A DNA stretch of 64,000 nt from Mytilus trossulus (lineage: Eukaryota > Mollusca > Bivalvia > Mytilida > Mytilidae): assembly GCF_036588685.1 (NCBI RefSeq), contig NC_086374.1:73220457-73284456 (forward strand). The letters are read 5' to 3'. The position numbers and the translations under genes were made by a program. Below, in pieces: positions 11,963 through 23,239 of this stretch; the stretch's first letter is position 1, and the number at the start of each line of letters is the position of its first letter. The notes below the pieces were generated by a model. It was not told the DNA's origin. It ran no database searches and saw only the letters and a program-made list of their open reading frames with translations.

Positions 11963-12267
11963 AAATAAAGGCAACAGTAGTATACCGCTGTTCAAAACTC
12001 ATAAATCCATGGACAAAAAACAAAATCGGGGCAACAAACCAAAACTGAGGGAAACGCATTAAATATAAGAGGAGAACAACGACACAACACCGAAACGCAA
12101 CAGCACACAGAAACGGACCAAGCAACAGACAATACACTACGAGAATAACAAATATAACATCAAAACCAAATACATGAATATGGGATAGACAAGTACCGTG
12201 CCACGTCTTATCTCAAAAATAAGAGAAAACAGAAACGAACAGCGGTATACTTCTGTTGCCTTTATTT
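11963..12267. mobile_element. 305-bp MITE with about 31-bp terminal inverted repeats
   Basis: The left end AAATAAAGGCAACAGTAGTA followed by TACCGCTGTTC (11963-11993) is matched by GAACAGCGGTATACTTCTGT and TGCCTTTATTT (12237-12267) with one mismatch. The interior is A-rich and non-coding. Related, more decayed copies are at 20605-20660, 26893-27070 and 34070-34340, all with the phrase AAAACTCATAAATCCAT or its complement or variants. Confidence 0.75.
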
Positions 12268-12285
12268 CGAAGTGGAGAATGACAT

Positions 12286-13148
12286 TCATTTTTCATTAAA
12301 CTTTATTGCTAATGGGCATGCGGACACCCCCTTTTGTGTGTGTTCCCCCTTAATGAAGACCCATTGATGGCATAGGGCTGTTTTCTTTTCTTTGAACGGG
12401 GTGTTGTCTCTTTGAGAATTCCCCGTTTCCATTCTCAACTTAATATTACACCAGAAAACGCCAACATTTTTTGGAAAAATATCATTACAGAAAAAAATAT
12501 TGTAAAAACTATTTTCAACCAGCATATTTGTACGATGTTTAATAAAGAGGTGTAGCATGAGTGTTAATGAGACAGTTATTCAACGATACAATGGTGAGGA
12601 TTGAAGCAACTATGCATTTTTTTGTATTGTAATTTGATCATGATTTTCCTTTTTTTTTATATGAGCTAGAAATCGAGTACACGGAGCCCCTTTTTTTATA
12701 TCAATGTCCAATCCTATTGATATCTAAAAGTAATTATAGACTTATATTTTATTACATATTTGAATTTAACAGGTGCAAAGTTGTGTGTTCTTTTGTAATA
12801 AAATTACGGTAGATGTTGTATGATTGGTATTGTATTAAACTCTTCACCATAGTCTACAAATATATAAAGACAAAGAAAATGTCAAATGATAATTTAGGTG
12901 AATGTAATACAAAGACTCAACTGCTGAATAAAAAGACAAGAATAAAACTAATCAGTTTATTCGAAAGTGATTTTCTTAGAAACAGAAACGATATCAATAG
13001 TGTTATTACAAACTGATTATTTGATATCAACAATTGGGTACATAATGGTACCATAATAATAAATATAAAATAAATAGCCTTACTGACTGATTACATTTAT
13101 AAGTCAATTTTTCCATGTCTTCTGTCCATGCGTTTGTCTGCTTTTTTT
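12286..13148. repeat. Repeat fragments between the MITE and the GPCR
   Basis: 12300-12450 is a poor copy of the CGGGTGCGGGAAT family, recognisable from TAATGAAGACCCATTG, GGGTGTTGTCTCTTTG and CCGTTTCCATTCTCAA. 12500-12700 belongs to the four-copy set at 7990. A 45-codon open frame at 12879-13016 shows no family signature, so I do not call it a gene. Confidence 0.45.
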
Positions 13149-14156
13149 TTAACAGCAACATACATGTTGCCTAAAAAGATGACTTGTGTAGAAAATTATA
13201 ACCGGATCTAAAATTGTCTGTATTAATATTGTTGTCCAACTGATCTGATATAATGTTTCAAAGTAGTCTGGTCTGCCAGAATTAATAAGCATGAAAGTTA
13301 ACAAAGGAAGATGTGAACTAACGTGAACAGAAACAAGAAGACATATCGCCTTGTATGCCTGTATTTTTTTCTTAAAAGCACGCTGTACAGACGTTGCGGG
13401 ACACGACAACCCGTTGAGTGGTCGTACGTTTAAAACATTAGTCGCCAATCCTATTGTTTTTAGAGTTTTTTTAATCCGATAAAGTGTAGCAAAACAAAAT
13501 GGAATTGCGGCTATGAATATACATGAAAGTGTCCATACTCCTTGTAGTTGTGCGACACTTACTTGAATGCTCGTTACAAGACAGTTTGTATTATCCATGT
13601 TTCCAAAGTAAACGGCTGACGAACATACACTTATCACAAGGCCTATATCAAAGGTTAACACAAAATATCCCATTATCACACGACGTTTCTGTAATAAACT
13701 TGTGGTCATTGGAAACGAGGCTTGAAATCTATCGGCGGCTATTACTGCAAGTTGGAATGACGAGGCAGCGTACGTGGAAGCTGCAATGGTGTCAAGTATA
13801 ATACAGTGATATTTTGATCCATTTGTATTGGCCAAAGCGGTTATGAAATCCGAAGCAAAGGTTGCTACCAATATTGCATGAAGACCGCTTATAGTAAATA
13901 CAAATCTATAATACAAACTGCCATAGAGTTCTTTGGTTTTGATGAAGATACAGAACGTAACGACGTTTTCGAACAATGAAATTATTGAAAATGGAAAATT
14001 TATCCAGTTGATAACAGAAATATCATTGTGAGAAAAGATCGAAGAACTGTTTTCTGAAGTATTCAAAGTTACCAACATGTTTAGTTGTTCACATATTAAA
14101 CAAAAAGTGACGAGTGTCGGGAATATAACATATATCATAGCATATGTATAACACAA
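13149..14156 (-). CDS. Rhodopsin-like (class A) G-protein-coupled receptor, single exon
   Basis: Uninterrupted 335-residue frame with seven hydrophobic segments. TM1 is near residues 48-72 (FENVVTFCIF keeps the helix 1 Asn), TM2 near 83-106, TM3 near 117-141 with the conserved disulfide Cys in YHCII and AADRFQA in place of the E/DRY motif, TM4 near 158-183, TM5 near 203-230, TM6 near 268-292 and TM7 near 305-325 with DPVIIFY, the usual D/NPxxY-type motif. N-glycosylation sequons NTS and NSS occur before TM1, and the CCC tail could be palmitoylated. The ligand is unknown. The intronless structure suggests a retro-derived or lineage-expanded receptor family. A start further in is possible because the first 25 residues are hydrophobic and could act as a signal peptide. 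A related decayed copy lies at 9150-9300. Confidence 0.8.
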   Translation of the reverse strand: MCYTYAMIYVIFPTLVTFCLICEQLNMLVTLNTSENSSSIFSHNDISVINWINFPFSIISLFENVVTFCIFIKTKELYGSLYYRFVFTISGLHAILVATFASDFITALANTNGSKYHCIILDTIAASTYAASSFQLAVIAADRFQASFPMTTSLLQKRRVIMGYFVLTFDIGLVISVCSSAVYFGNMDNTNCLVTSIQVSVAQLQGVWTLSCIFIAAIPFCFATLYRIKKTLKTIGLATNVLNVRPLNGLSCPATSVQRAFKKKIQAYKAICLLVSVHVSSHLPLLTFMLINSGRPDYFETLYQISWTTILIQTILDPVIIFYTSHLFRQHVCCC

Positions 14157-14169
14157 TGTGATAACAATC

Positions 14170-17100
14170 GTTCAACAAATCATTTGCCTACATTACGCAT
14201 ATGGAGGTGTAATATGATTGCTAATGATATAACTATTCAATATAGTATAATGACGTGGACTGAAGCAATTGATTATGTGTTTGTATTGTTATTGAATGAA
14301 TTGTTATTGAATCCTTTTTTCACCTAACAGTCGTTAACAGACTTAATTGGACGAGCCTTAGAACCAGGAAGAAAAACACGAGGCTTCGTTAAAAATATTT
14401 TATAACGAGTACAAAATTATTTCTGTTTTAGACACCTACAAATAGGGAAAAATATATGTTTCACACATTAACAAAAGTGGTATATTGAAATATTAATTCG
14501 CTATTAGCAGTCGGTTTTGTTTAATTTTGCCAATACAAGCTTTCAAGTCAGCCTCGTTCGATTTCGTATTCAGGCGACCTTATTTTAACCATAAGTTGGA
14601 GATCAGTCATTCAACGCATGTGCTAAGAAAGAGTAACAAATGTCAACACTCAAAATTGAAACAACAGTGAGCCAACAGGGAGAATCAAATTTATGACTGA
14701 TTGGTATAGGCTTGAACAATCTAATATTAAAAATTTTGTGCATCAGCTCGCTGCACATGATTTTTATATCCTTTATATCATGTATATGATATATGGTAAT
14801 ATGATAACATTAAGAATCCACATATCTACGAAATGAAGTGTTTGGATCAGTACAATACCTTTCTAATGAGTCATATGTATCTTCATCATGGTGCATACAC
14901 GTTATTCTATACATGAAATGTATTTTTGAAAACAAATCGAACGTAGACATCGTTTCCTATCACGCCTTATTTTCTTTCTTTATGAAAACAGTCGACGACA
15001 TACTTTCCTGAGATAATTTTTATGCATAACTTTAAAAACAATATCAATGTATTTGTTTTTGTTCTCAAGGGTTATTGATTTTAAATTTCATCAACATTAT
15101 CTTTTATTTTTTATTTTTTTTATTATTTTTCGAAAATTCTCAATGACCGATCAGACAATTGTTTTGAGTTGACAAAATGTCTCTTTTTTTACAATTTGGA
15201 AGCGGGAAATATCCATTTTTTGTCAAGTTTTGTTTTCAAATGTCCTTTTTTTCGTAACTCTAAAACCAAATGGTCACTCATTTTCGTACTAGCAGAATGT
15301 TTTTGATTATTGAAATTGGCATCATTATTCATTCATTTTATTTTGATATTTTATCATTAATTTTCCAGGTACATTATCGTGCTTTTCGTGATGTAGTCTT
15401 TTCAAATTATAAAACATTATCCAAATTGTACTATGGTCTAATATATTCTCACGTAGCCTTGCAACTAGATAAGAAATTAAAAAAAAAAATTTTCTTTAAA
15501 GGATCATTAAAAGATTTAAAAACAACAAAACATAGACAGAGAAACATAAGAGAAATAGAGATTTGCAGCCAATTAAAGATCATAGATCGTTATATCATAA
15601 TTATACTTTAATTTTCATAATACAAAATTTTCTTATTAACATTGTCTTTTAAAAGGTTGTAACGTACGAATAATCTTACGAAACGGAACAATTGCAGCAA
15701 TGGTAATATATCATATTACTTTTAAGGTTTCATATAATTTGATGAATCACTGCAAAAGGGTCGTTACTTTTTTTCACAGGAAACGTACATCACTCAACGT
15801 GCAACAGCTTCAATTATCAAAGAGGGTTTAATCAGAACAATCAGAAATTACAGAAAACCAAGTAGCAAAGGACAGGATTCGACCTTTCAAATTAAAACTG
15901 TTTATATTATCTTTAATAATTATGATATGTAAACTATTGATGCACAATTTCCAAAATGTTTTACCTGTAAATATTCTTTTCTACAAAATTGATTCATTTC
16001 AGTGGCGTTAGGAAACTTGAAAACGTCACGGTTCCTAACACAATATTCACAGTACCGTTAACGGAATTGTATATGAATAAATTATCACTCTAAAGTATTT
16101 CACCATAATTTTCTTGTTGTCATATCAAAAATATCATTTCAATGATGATAATAACAAACTTGCTAAAGCCTCCTTTATCATCATATTAAAATGAAATAAC
16201 TACAGTTGATAAAGAGCGATTTTAGAATTGAATTTTAGCACGTAGATGATTCGCAAACAGTGTGAAGCTATAAGTTTCAGCCGAAGTTTACACCATCTTT
16301 AAATTATTACTTAACAACATTTCGTTCTGATTCGTTGCTTATTGGTGTGTCTAAGAATCTTTTGGCTAGGACAAGTTTTTGACTTGGGAACATGTCACGA
16401 AGGGGCGAAGAAAGTACAAAAGGATGGTCTGACAGTATGGGCATTCAAGTCCCGATTGAGTATGTTACTATAAGATATGTCAACATAGATACAACATTTC
16501 ATATTTCGATGCTTTAATCTGTATAACATGATTGAATTTTGACTTAAATTAGTTCTTTTGTATAATAGTGGTCAAATCATGTCATCAAATATGTCGTTAA
16601 ATATAATTTACGAAAATGATAGCTATGATATGTTACGCTTTCCTTTCAATCTCTTATTCATCACCCGAAGAACATAGCTAATTCCTTGCAAGGTCGCATT
16701 TTGTATTATATTACTAAAAGTAATGAAATAGAAACCAAAAAACATATAGCCGAGAATTTACAAGATATGTTTGTTAAAAAACCCACCTCAGTAATGATTT
16801 CTTTAAGAAATAAATATGTTATCGATAATTAAGAAAATGCGATGCACTCAATTTCTTCCTTGAAAGGTTACACGTGTGGAATTTATTAGACTCAAAAACT
16901 GCTCTATTTGTTGAAGTGCATAAAAGTCATTGATTGACCAAAACATTTCGCACTGAACATAGTTGACTTTATAAGTCACTTTTCCATATAGTTAATGGAA
17001 AAAATGAATAGAAACAGGTGCATTACATAAAAAGATATTCTATTCACACAAGCATTTTTGTATGATATATGCACAAGTAACATCGGGGTGTTTTCGCTTA

Positions 17101-17229
17101 TTTTCGCGGATAGAACAAAATCGCCAAAATAAATTCCGCCAATTAATAAGTGAATATGCAAAGGTATTGATAAATGTGTTGAAACCGCCAAAACTATAAC
17201 CTAATACCCGCTGTACGGTATTATATAGA
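14170..17229. other. Long non-coding stretch, no gene supported
   Basis: AT-rich DNA with 14170-14340 belonging to the segment set described at 7990. An open frame at 15270-15611 (113 codons) is Ile/Lys-rich, has no recognisable domain and is most likely chance in AT-rich sequence. No tRNA, microsatellite or obvious inverted repeat stands out. Confidence 0.4.
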
Positions 17230-17995
17230 CATATAAGATGTGGTAGGGATGCGAATGAGACAACTCTCCATTCAAGTCACAATTTGTAAAAGAAAAACTA
17301 TTATAAGTCAAAGTACAGTCTTCAACAGGAAGCCATTGCTCATACCGGTCAGAAAGCTATAAAGGGGACCAAAAATTACTAGTGTAAAACCATTCAAACG
17401 GGAAAACCAACAGTATAATCTACATAAAAAAAAACGAGAAACACGTATGAACCAAATCAACAAAAAGGTACCAACTTCACCATTACCCGAAACAATAGTG
17501 TAACATCACAACATAGAAAGACATACTATAAAATATTAATTTAAATGACTTAACTCAGTCAAAAGAAATATTATCACAAGTATGAATAAATTTGATATAT
17601 GACACAATGTACAAAATCATAAAAATAATATGTCTGTTTGTTTTGTTTGTCAATTTAATAGAATTCTGTGTGACGGTCATACAAGTGAGAGGTGTAACTA
17701 GCTATAACCTAGGGTTGATCCACCATTTTTAACATAATGAAAAATATGTACAAAGTCAGAAATATGGCAGTTGTGTAAATAGAACTTTAAACTTTTGGTT
17801 GTTTTTAAAGGGGTTTACCTTAACATACTTTGAATGGTTTTACACTAGTAATTTTGGGGCCCTTTATAGCTTGTTGTTCGGTGTGAGCCAAGGCTCCGTG
17901 TTAAAGGCCGTACTTTAACCTATAACGGTTTAATTTTTAAATTGTTATTTGGATGGAGAGTTGTCTCATTGGCACTCACACCACATCTTATTAAA
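17230..17995. repeat. Inverted pair of dispersed-repeat copies
   Basis: 17235-17440 contains GATGTGGTAGGGATGCGAAT and CAACTCTCCATTCAAG, then ACCAAAAATTACTAGTGTAA. 17820-17995 contains the complementary order (ATTTTGGGGCCCTTTATAGC, GGATGGAGAGTTGTCTCATT, ACCACATCTTATT). The two copies face each other, with a GTGAGAGGTGTAACTAGC-type repeat fragment at 17680-17785 between them. Confidence 0.6.
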
Positions 17996-18410
17996 TATCT
18001 ATTTGGACAAACTTTCTGTTGATTTGTTAAGGACCACAAATCAAAGGCTTTCTCCTGGATAGGTCAGATAGAAAAAAAAACAGTTTTGTGTCCTATGAAG
18101 CAAAAACAAATACTGCCCATAAATGCCATCGTACATTAGGTTTCAACTTCCTCAGGCAAAGTTGGCCTCAGATGGATTTGGCTGCTTTCAGGTTCTTTGT
18201 TATTAATAGTTCTTTATAGCTTTTGGTCCTTATACATCCTTGGCTTTCAAATATTCGACTTGAGAGTTACTGGTAAAGATAAATCCAGAATAGCGCCTCG
18301 AACAGATGACATTCATATACATCTGATGATGGACAAGCAGTCCCAAAGGTATCATCTGCTCAGTAGTCATGACTTCGGTACTGACATGATTCATAACAAA
18401 TTATCTAATA

Positions 18411-18454
18411 TTGTCACTGATGAGTCTTATGTAGACGAAACGCGCGTCTGGCAT
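18411..18454 (+). ncRNA. Hammerhead ribozyme, second complete core
   Basis: CTGATGA (18417-18423), stem II GTCT...AGAC (18424-18436), GAAA, palindromic stem III ACGCGCGT and GTC ending at 18448. Stem I pairs TTGTCA with TGGCAT. Relative to the copy at 11428 one stem I pair has changed from C-G to U-A on both sides, which keeps pairing. One outer pair is lost. Confidence 0.7.
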
Positions 18455-18813
18455 ACTAAATTAAAATCCTTGGACCTTTGGTAACTATTGCCCGTTTTGA
18501 AATTTTGAAATTTTACGGAAACTAAGGTTTCAAAACTGAGAAAAATTTAGTCTTCGATGGATTTGGCTATTTTAAGTCCATTTTGGTTGATATTTTTCTA
18601 ACGTTTTCGGCCCCTATACAGTCTTGAATTTCAAATATTAAGCATTGAGCGTAACTAGTGAAGGTTAATTTTCAAAAGCTCTTCAGACACATAAACTTTC
18701 TACCTCAGGCATAGATTATCTTAGCTGTATTTGGCAAAACTTTTAGGAATTTTGGTCCTCGATGCTCTTCAAATTCGTACTTTATTTGGTCTTTTTAACT
18801 TTTTTGGATTCGA

Positions 18814-18857
18814 GCGTCCCTGCTGAGTCTTTTGTAGACGAAACGCGCGTCTGGCGT
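18814..18857 (+). ncRNA. Damaged hammerhead core
   Basis: Same layout as the two intact copies, but the core reads CTGCTGA instead of CTGATGA and the first stem I pair is mismatched. An inactive relic is expected. Confidence 0.55.
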
Positions 18858-18899
18858 TTACTAAATTTAGTCCTGGTATCTATGATGAATTTATGTATA

Positions 18900-19724
18900 T
18901 CGTGTTGTTTCATTTTTTTGACTGTAAATATTTCGATGAAAACAGAAAACTTGGTATGTTAAATTTTTATTTTCAAAAGATTCATTTAGCTAACCACAGG
19001 AATATTAAGATTTTTATTTTCTGTATCTATGTATAATTACATTTTATTAGAGATAATTAAAGATGTATAAATCTATAGTAAACTGTTTTGTCGTATTTGT
19101 TAATATCTTGTCGTAAAAACAAAAACGTCAGCAAAGTTTGATCAAGTTATCGTCCTGCTTCTTCTTGTGAATATCAACTAAAATATAAAAAAAAGAATAA
19201 AATAGCGTTTAGTAATGATCAATTAGTATTAAAAAAATTATAAGATGTGGTATGATTGCCAACGATTAATGTGGTACCTTACACTACAGGGAGATAACTA
19301 TGTAAAATAAGATAAATATTTTAATCACATTGTATTGTTAAGTAAATATTAAGCTTCTCAATGATCAAAATTAGTATTTTTCAAACTGCTATGCATTCAA
19401 CAATTTTTTTTCGAGGAAGTTTTTTGAAACTTTTACATTTTTTTCAAATGGTCAAAGTAAATATTTCTTCATAATTTTATGAAAATTAAACGAGCCAAAT
19501 TAATTTTAGTCAAGGTTTTGGGTACCACCTTAACTAACAAAAGAAGGTCAAGGACAAAGATCTTATTAAGCCAATGGCAGTTGATGTATCTCCGCTGCAT
19601 TTTACAGCAACCATCAGAAGCTATATGTAATAAGTAATAATATCAAGATGGAGTTAATGTCGACTGAAACTAATAGTAAGACCCCACAGTGTTGCGAAGC
19701 AAACATTTCGTTATGTTAAGCTTA
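18900..19724. other. Non-coding DNA 3' of the first chitin-binding gene
   Basis: AT-rich, with no supported gene or clear repeat structure. It would contain the 3' UTR of the minus-strand gene ending at 19725. Confidence 0.4.
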
Positions 19725-22700
19725 TCATGATTTAGTTCCACAAGGTTTGCACACATCGTAGACATGCTGGCAACTCTGATATCTGTAATCGAATACAGTA
19801 CCGACAGCACAGTTGTACTTAAATTGTCTACCATAGTAGCACCAGATATATCCCCTGCAGCCTAGTGTAGGGTAATACTTATTCATCTTCCGGCTACATT
19901 CAACGACCTGGCATGTCTTTTTGTTGAAACCATATCTAGCGTTTGGGCAGATTCCGTCCTTTATAAACCTTTCGCCCTTGCAAAGCATGTACCAAGGAGA
20001 TCCTGCTCCAGTTTTCTCTGTGTGAGGATTGGCACCATCTGGATACCCTTCACAATTTGGATGATGCAACTCACAGGGTGGGCCAATATTTCCAGCGCCA
20101 GGATAGGAACGATATTGACCTGAGAAAATCAAATAATGAAAAAATAATTAGAAGTGATTTTAAGACAACTCTTTGTATATAAAGATTAAATGAGAATGTC
20201 ATTCATGATAATATCCGATTGAGTTAGCCTGTTAAGTAGGATCTGTTTACCATTCTTAGTACCTAGATTCAGCCCATAATTTTGTTCAAGTATCTGTTAC
20301 TCTGTCGGGGCCTAATATAGCTGACTAGGCGGTGTATGCTTTGCTCATTGTCAAAGGCCGTATGTTGGCTTATAGTTGTTAATTGACAGTCATACAATAT
20401 CTTCTATTTTCATATATAGTTATCTATGCTCACTTTTTTCGATTTTTGCTATGGTGTTGTTGTTTCTCTTCGAAAAATTAATTTTGATTATCCTTTGAGT
20501 TTCTCCTGACTCTTTTTTTTAATTCAGACTGATGTACCTCCTACTTATAGGCCTGGCAGGAAGATATTTTTTAACAATAGGGTATAAGATTTTGCAATAC
20601 ATATATAAAGGCAGCAGTAGTATACTGCTGTTCAAAACTCAAAAATCCATATATATCCGTGATACAGTGTAACGTGAAAAAGGCAATGTAGCTATTTTAA
20701 TGAAAATGTTGTGTCACTACTTTTTTGTCAAATGAATATTATGATTTTGTGTCATGCATTAATACTCTTCTTTTTCGTTGTTATTTGTAACGAGTTCACG
20801 ACCTTTATTTATTTCTGAGGACATTTCATCTTAATAAATTTGATTTTTTTTTTTGCCAAGAACGTCGAGTGTCAAAATGTAATGATCGGATTAATGTTCC
20901 TACCCAAACAAGTGCGTTTATGCACAATCGATAGTCATGCTTGGGATTAACATAACACAATTATTTGACATTTTGTGAATAAATTGAAACTATAAAGAAA
21001 TAATATAAAAAAACCAAGAAAATTCAGCACAACATACGTACAGTAAGATTTAAACTCTATCCTGGATCCACACTTGACATACTTGAAGTCTCGACATGTG
21101 TTCGTCTTTGTTGAGAATAATTTCGGATACGGACAAATCTTCGATTTAGCAGGATCAGAACAGTCGTAATACAGATGACAAAATCCAGAATCCGGAAGTA
21201 AACCCGATTTCCTCGTGGAACATGCCTGTTGCCTTTCTGGAAGGTAAAAAAAAATGCTATGCTATTCCATACGTAATATATCTGTATAATTAATAAATAA
21301 TAAAAAACTAAGAAAATGCACCACAGTGACTGTTTGATATAATATTGGAACTCCTTTTTCAATTTTTATTATTAGTTACCAACATTTATGACTATTTTAT
21401 GTTCTAACATATATAGACATTTACTGTTTAAAATTCCAAATGAGATAAATTATAACAATAAGTACGTGATGTATAGTGTGCTATTCAATACAACTCAGCT
21501 GACTGAAAATTATTTAAAAAAATGTTTTGTTATCCATTAATATTCCTCAATTACAATTACATATGCAGTCATCCATTTTCTCTACATATGTACTCGTTTA
21601 TCATTTAGGTTGATTATTTGCTATCAATTTGCTGCGTCGATTCGAGCCAAACGCGCGTTTGGCGCAAAACTAAATTTTCAATCCTTGTATCTATGATGAG
21701 TTTATTCACGATACCATTTGCATTGATGTAGTTGAATTCATTATATGTTTTGATAAATAAAGAACAGCTAGTTAAGATAAAAGAAAAATCATAAAATCTG
21801 ATGCACTTCAGTTTAATATTATTACAAGATCTCTTCCTTTTCTATAATCTATTGTTATAGCAATTATGGTTGTAATATGAACCGTATGTTTTCTTTTGTT
21901 TTTCGAGTTTATTGACTGCTGATATCTGATATTTAGCAAGGCGTGCAATATAATAGGAAAGCAAAGTATGGGGAGCTCAGACCAGAGCATCTCGGAAGAT
22001 ATTATGACATTAACTAAGACGCATCTTCGGAATAATAGAATATTAAACAACATTAAGGACGGACACCGGATTGTAGGTAAGGGGCGTGACCCTCAATATG
22101 CTGAGCGTATAGAGTTGTTTTCTTCTGTAATTGATCAGAATATATCAGTTTCTATTGAGGTGGCCACTCCCATTATAGCATTGTCATAATCTGCAACTTA
22201 AACTTAAACCAAAGACCATGTGATTTTTCAACAAATTTTAACAATGTAGACTCAAGTTAATAAAATAAGGGGAGCCAAGGACTATTATATAAAGATACAA
22301 GGAGGCCTTTATATTATATAGGAAGCGTAGGTCCTTATGCCCCCCTCACCTTTTTCTCTCCTTGTGCCTGTGACACTAGATTAAACGTATTCTCTTCCAT
22401 TTTTGTTGTGTCTGTTTTATTACCATGTACATGATATGTATCTTGTATAATTATTAGCATGATTGAATGTTGATTCACTCAACACTTGGACTTACTCTGT
22501 ATTATTTTGTCAAAGCACATTAAGCAATCGACAATTCATAATTCTAGTACTAGTAGTCGATTTTCCATGGTTTTATTTTTTTAGAAAGGTCGATATACCT
22601 TCAAGAATTTTTTCATTGATTTTACATTTTATATCTTAAATACGTTGAACATCCTATTGGCTTTGAAAGAGGTAATAAAATATGTATGTTTATCGAAAAA

Positions 22701-23117
22701 AAGATTGTGCTGCTATCCATCATTGGATGCTAAGATCAATTTTTCTTTTTCTCTTTTTATTTTGGTATTTAATTTTTATTGAATACGTTAAATTGCCAAT
22801 GACGTGTTATTACTTGTATTGATGCTTTAATACTTACTTTGTAATTTCCGTAAACATTCAGAGCTAGTGGTCATTACACACGATGAACCAGATAGCTGTA
22901 AATCATTCCTATGTCGACAGGAATAGACACGAGCAGTCCCTCTACAATCAATCGATGTTGCACAATCGTCGCTCGTGACCATACCATTTTTTGCTATATG
23001 TTTACAATATGAAGAATCTAATTTAACTACACTTGGATTCAAGAACATATAGGAAGAACAAATCCCCAATAACAAAGAAAATGTTTGTATGAGTAATACA
23101 GCGCAAAACAACTTCAT
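19725..23117 (-). CDS. Secreted chitin-binding (peritrophin-like) protein, copy A
   Basis: Complete three-exon gene: exon 1 23117-22838, exon 2 21236-21042, exon 3 20119-19725, with TGA at 19727-19725. Donors GTAAGT and GTACGT; acceptors CTTCCAG and TTTCTCAG; both junctions are phase 1; 289 residues. Residues 1-21 form a signal peptide (MKLFCAVLLIQTFSLLLG). Four cysteine-rich units follow: one in exon 1 (CKHIA...CATSIDCRG...C), one in exon 2 with the chitin-binding type 2 layout GLLPDSGFCHLYYDC, then CPYPKLFSTKTNTC, and two in exon 3 (CKGERFIKDGICPNARYGF; CRGYIWCYYGRQFKYNC). Family members bind chitin in cuticle, gut lining or molluscan shell matrix; which applies here is not visible. Paralogue B lies about 5.3 kb upstream on the same strand. 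Confidence 0.85.
21630..21705 (+). repeat. Retrozyme-family remnant in intron 1 of chitin-binding gene A
   Basis: Keeps AAACGCGCGTTTGGCGC and AATCCTTGTATCTATGATGA from the 3' end of the family, but lacks the CTGATGA box and stem II. Confidence 0.55.
22262..22355. repeat. Imperfect inverted repeat in intron 1 of chitin-binding gene A
   Basis: AGGGGAGCCAAGGACTATTA on the left and GTAGGTCCTTATGCCCCCCT on the right pair imperfectly around TATATAAAG / CTTTATATTATA. It is a possible small MITE. Confidence 0.4.
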
Positions 23118-23193
23118 CTTTTAAAGATCGTACCTTCTGAAATGTACGTTCACCAAAAATGACACATTACAATGTATATTTCACAACAGCTTG

Positions 23194-23202
23194 TTTATAT
23201 AG
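23194..23202 (-). promoter_or_regulatory. TATA box of chitin-binding gene A
   Basis: The minus strand reads CTATATAAA about 80 nt upstream of the ATG at 23117. The same motif, with the same flanks (ACAAGCTGTTGTG downstream and TGACGTGA just upstream), is kept in paralogue B although the surrounding sequence has diverged. TGACGTGA resembles a CRE or bZIP site. Confidence 0.65.
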
Positions 23203-23239
23203 AACTGAAATAGTCACGTCATCCATAGATTAAGGAATT

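Larger units (their letters stand above)
18130..18890 (+). mobile_element. Two adjacent retrozyme-family units
   Basis: Two successive units in the same orientation. The first runs from about 18140 (TTTCAACTTCCTCAGG) to 18490 and ends in a hammerhead core (18411-18454) followed by TTTGGTAACTATT. The second runs from about 18520 to 18890 (ATAGATTATCTTAGC, GATGCTCTTCAAATTCG, then a damaged core at 18814-18857). Head-to-tail units of about 360-400 bp fit an origin from multimeric or circular RNA. Confidence 0.55.

Noticed and set aside
15270-15611. 113-codon open frame
   Set aside because: Ile/Lys/Phe-rich composition typical of chance frames in AT-rich DNA, with no domain or repeat homology.
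21968-22189. 73-codon plus-strand frame in intron 1 of chitin-binding gene A
   Set aside because: No recognised domain, and no splice or promoter context. It could be a retroelement scrap, but I see no diagnostic motif.
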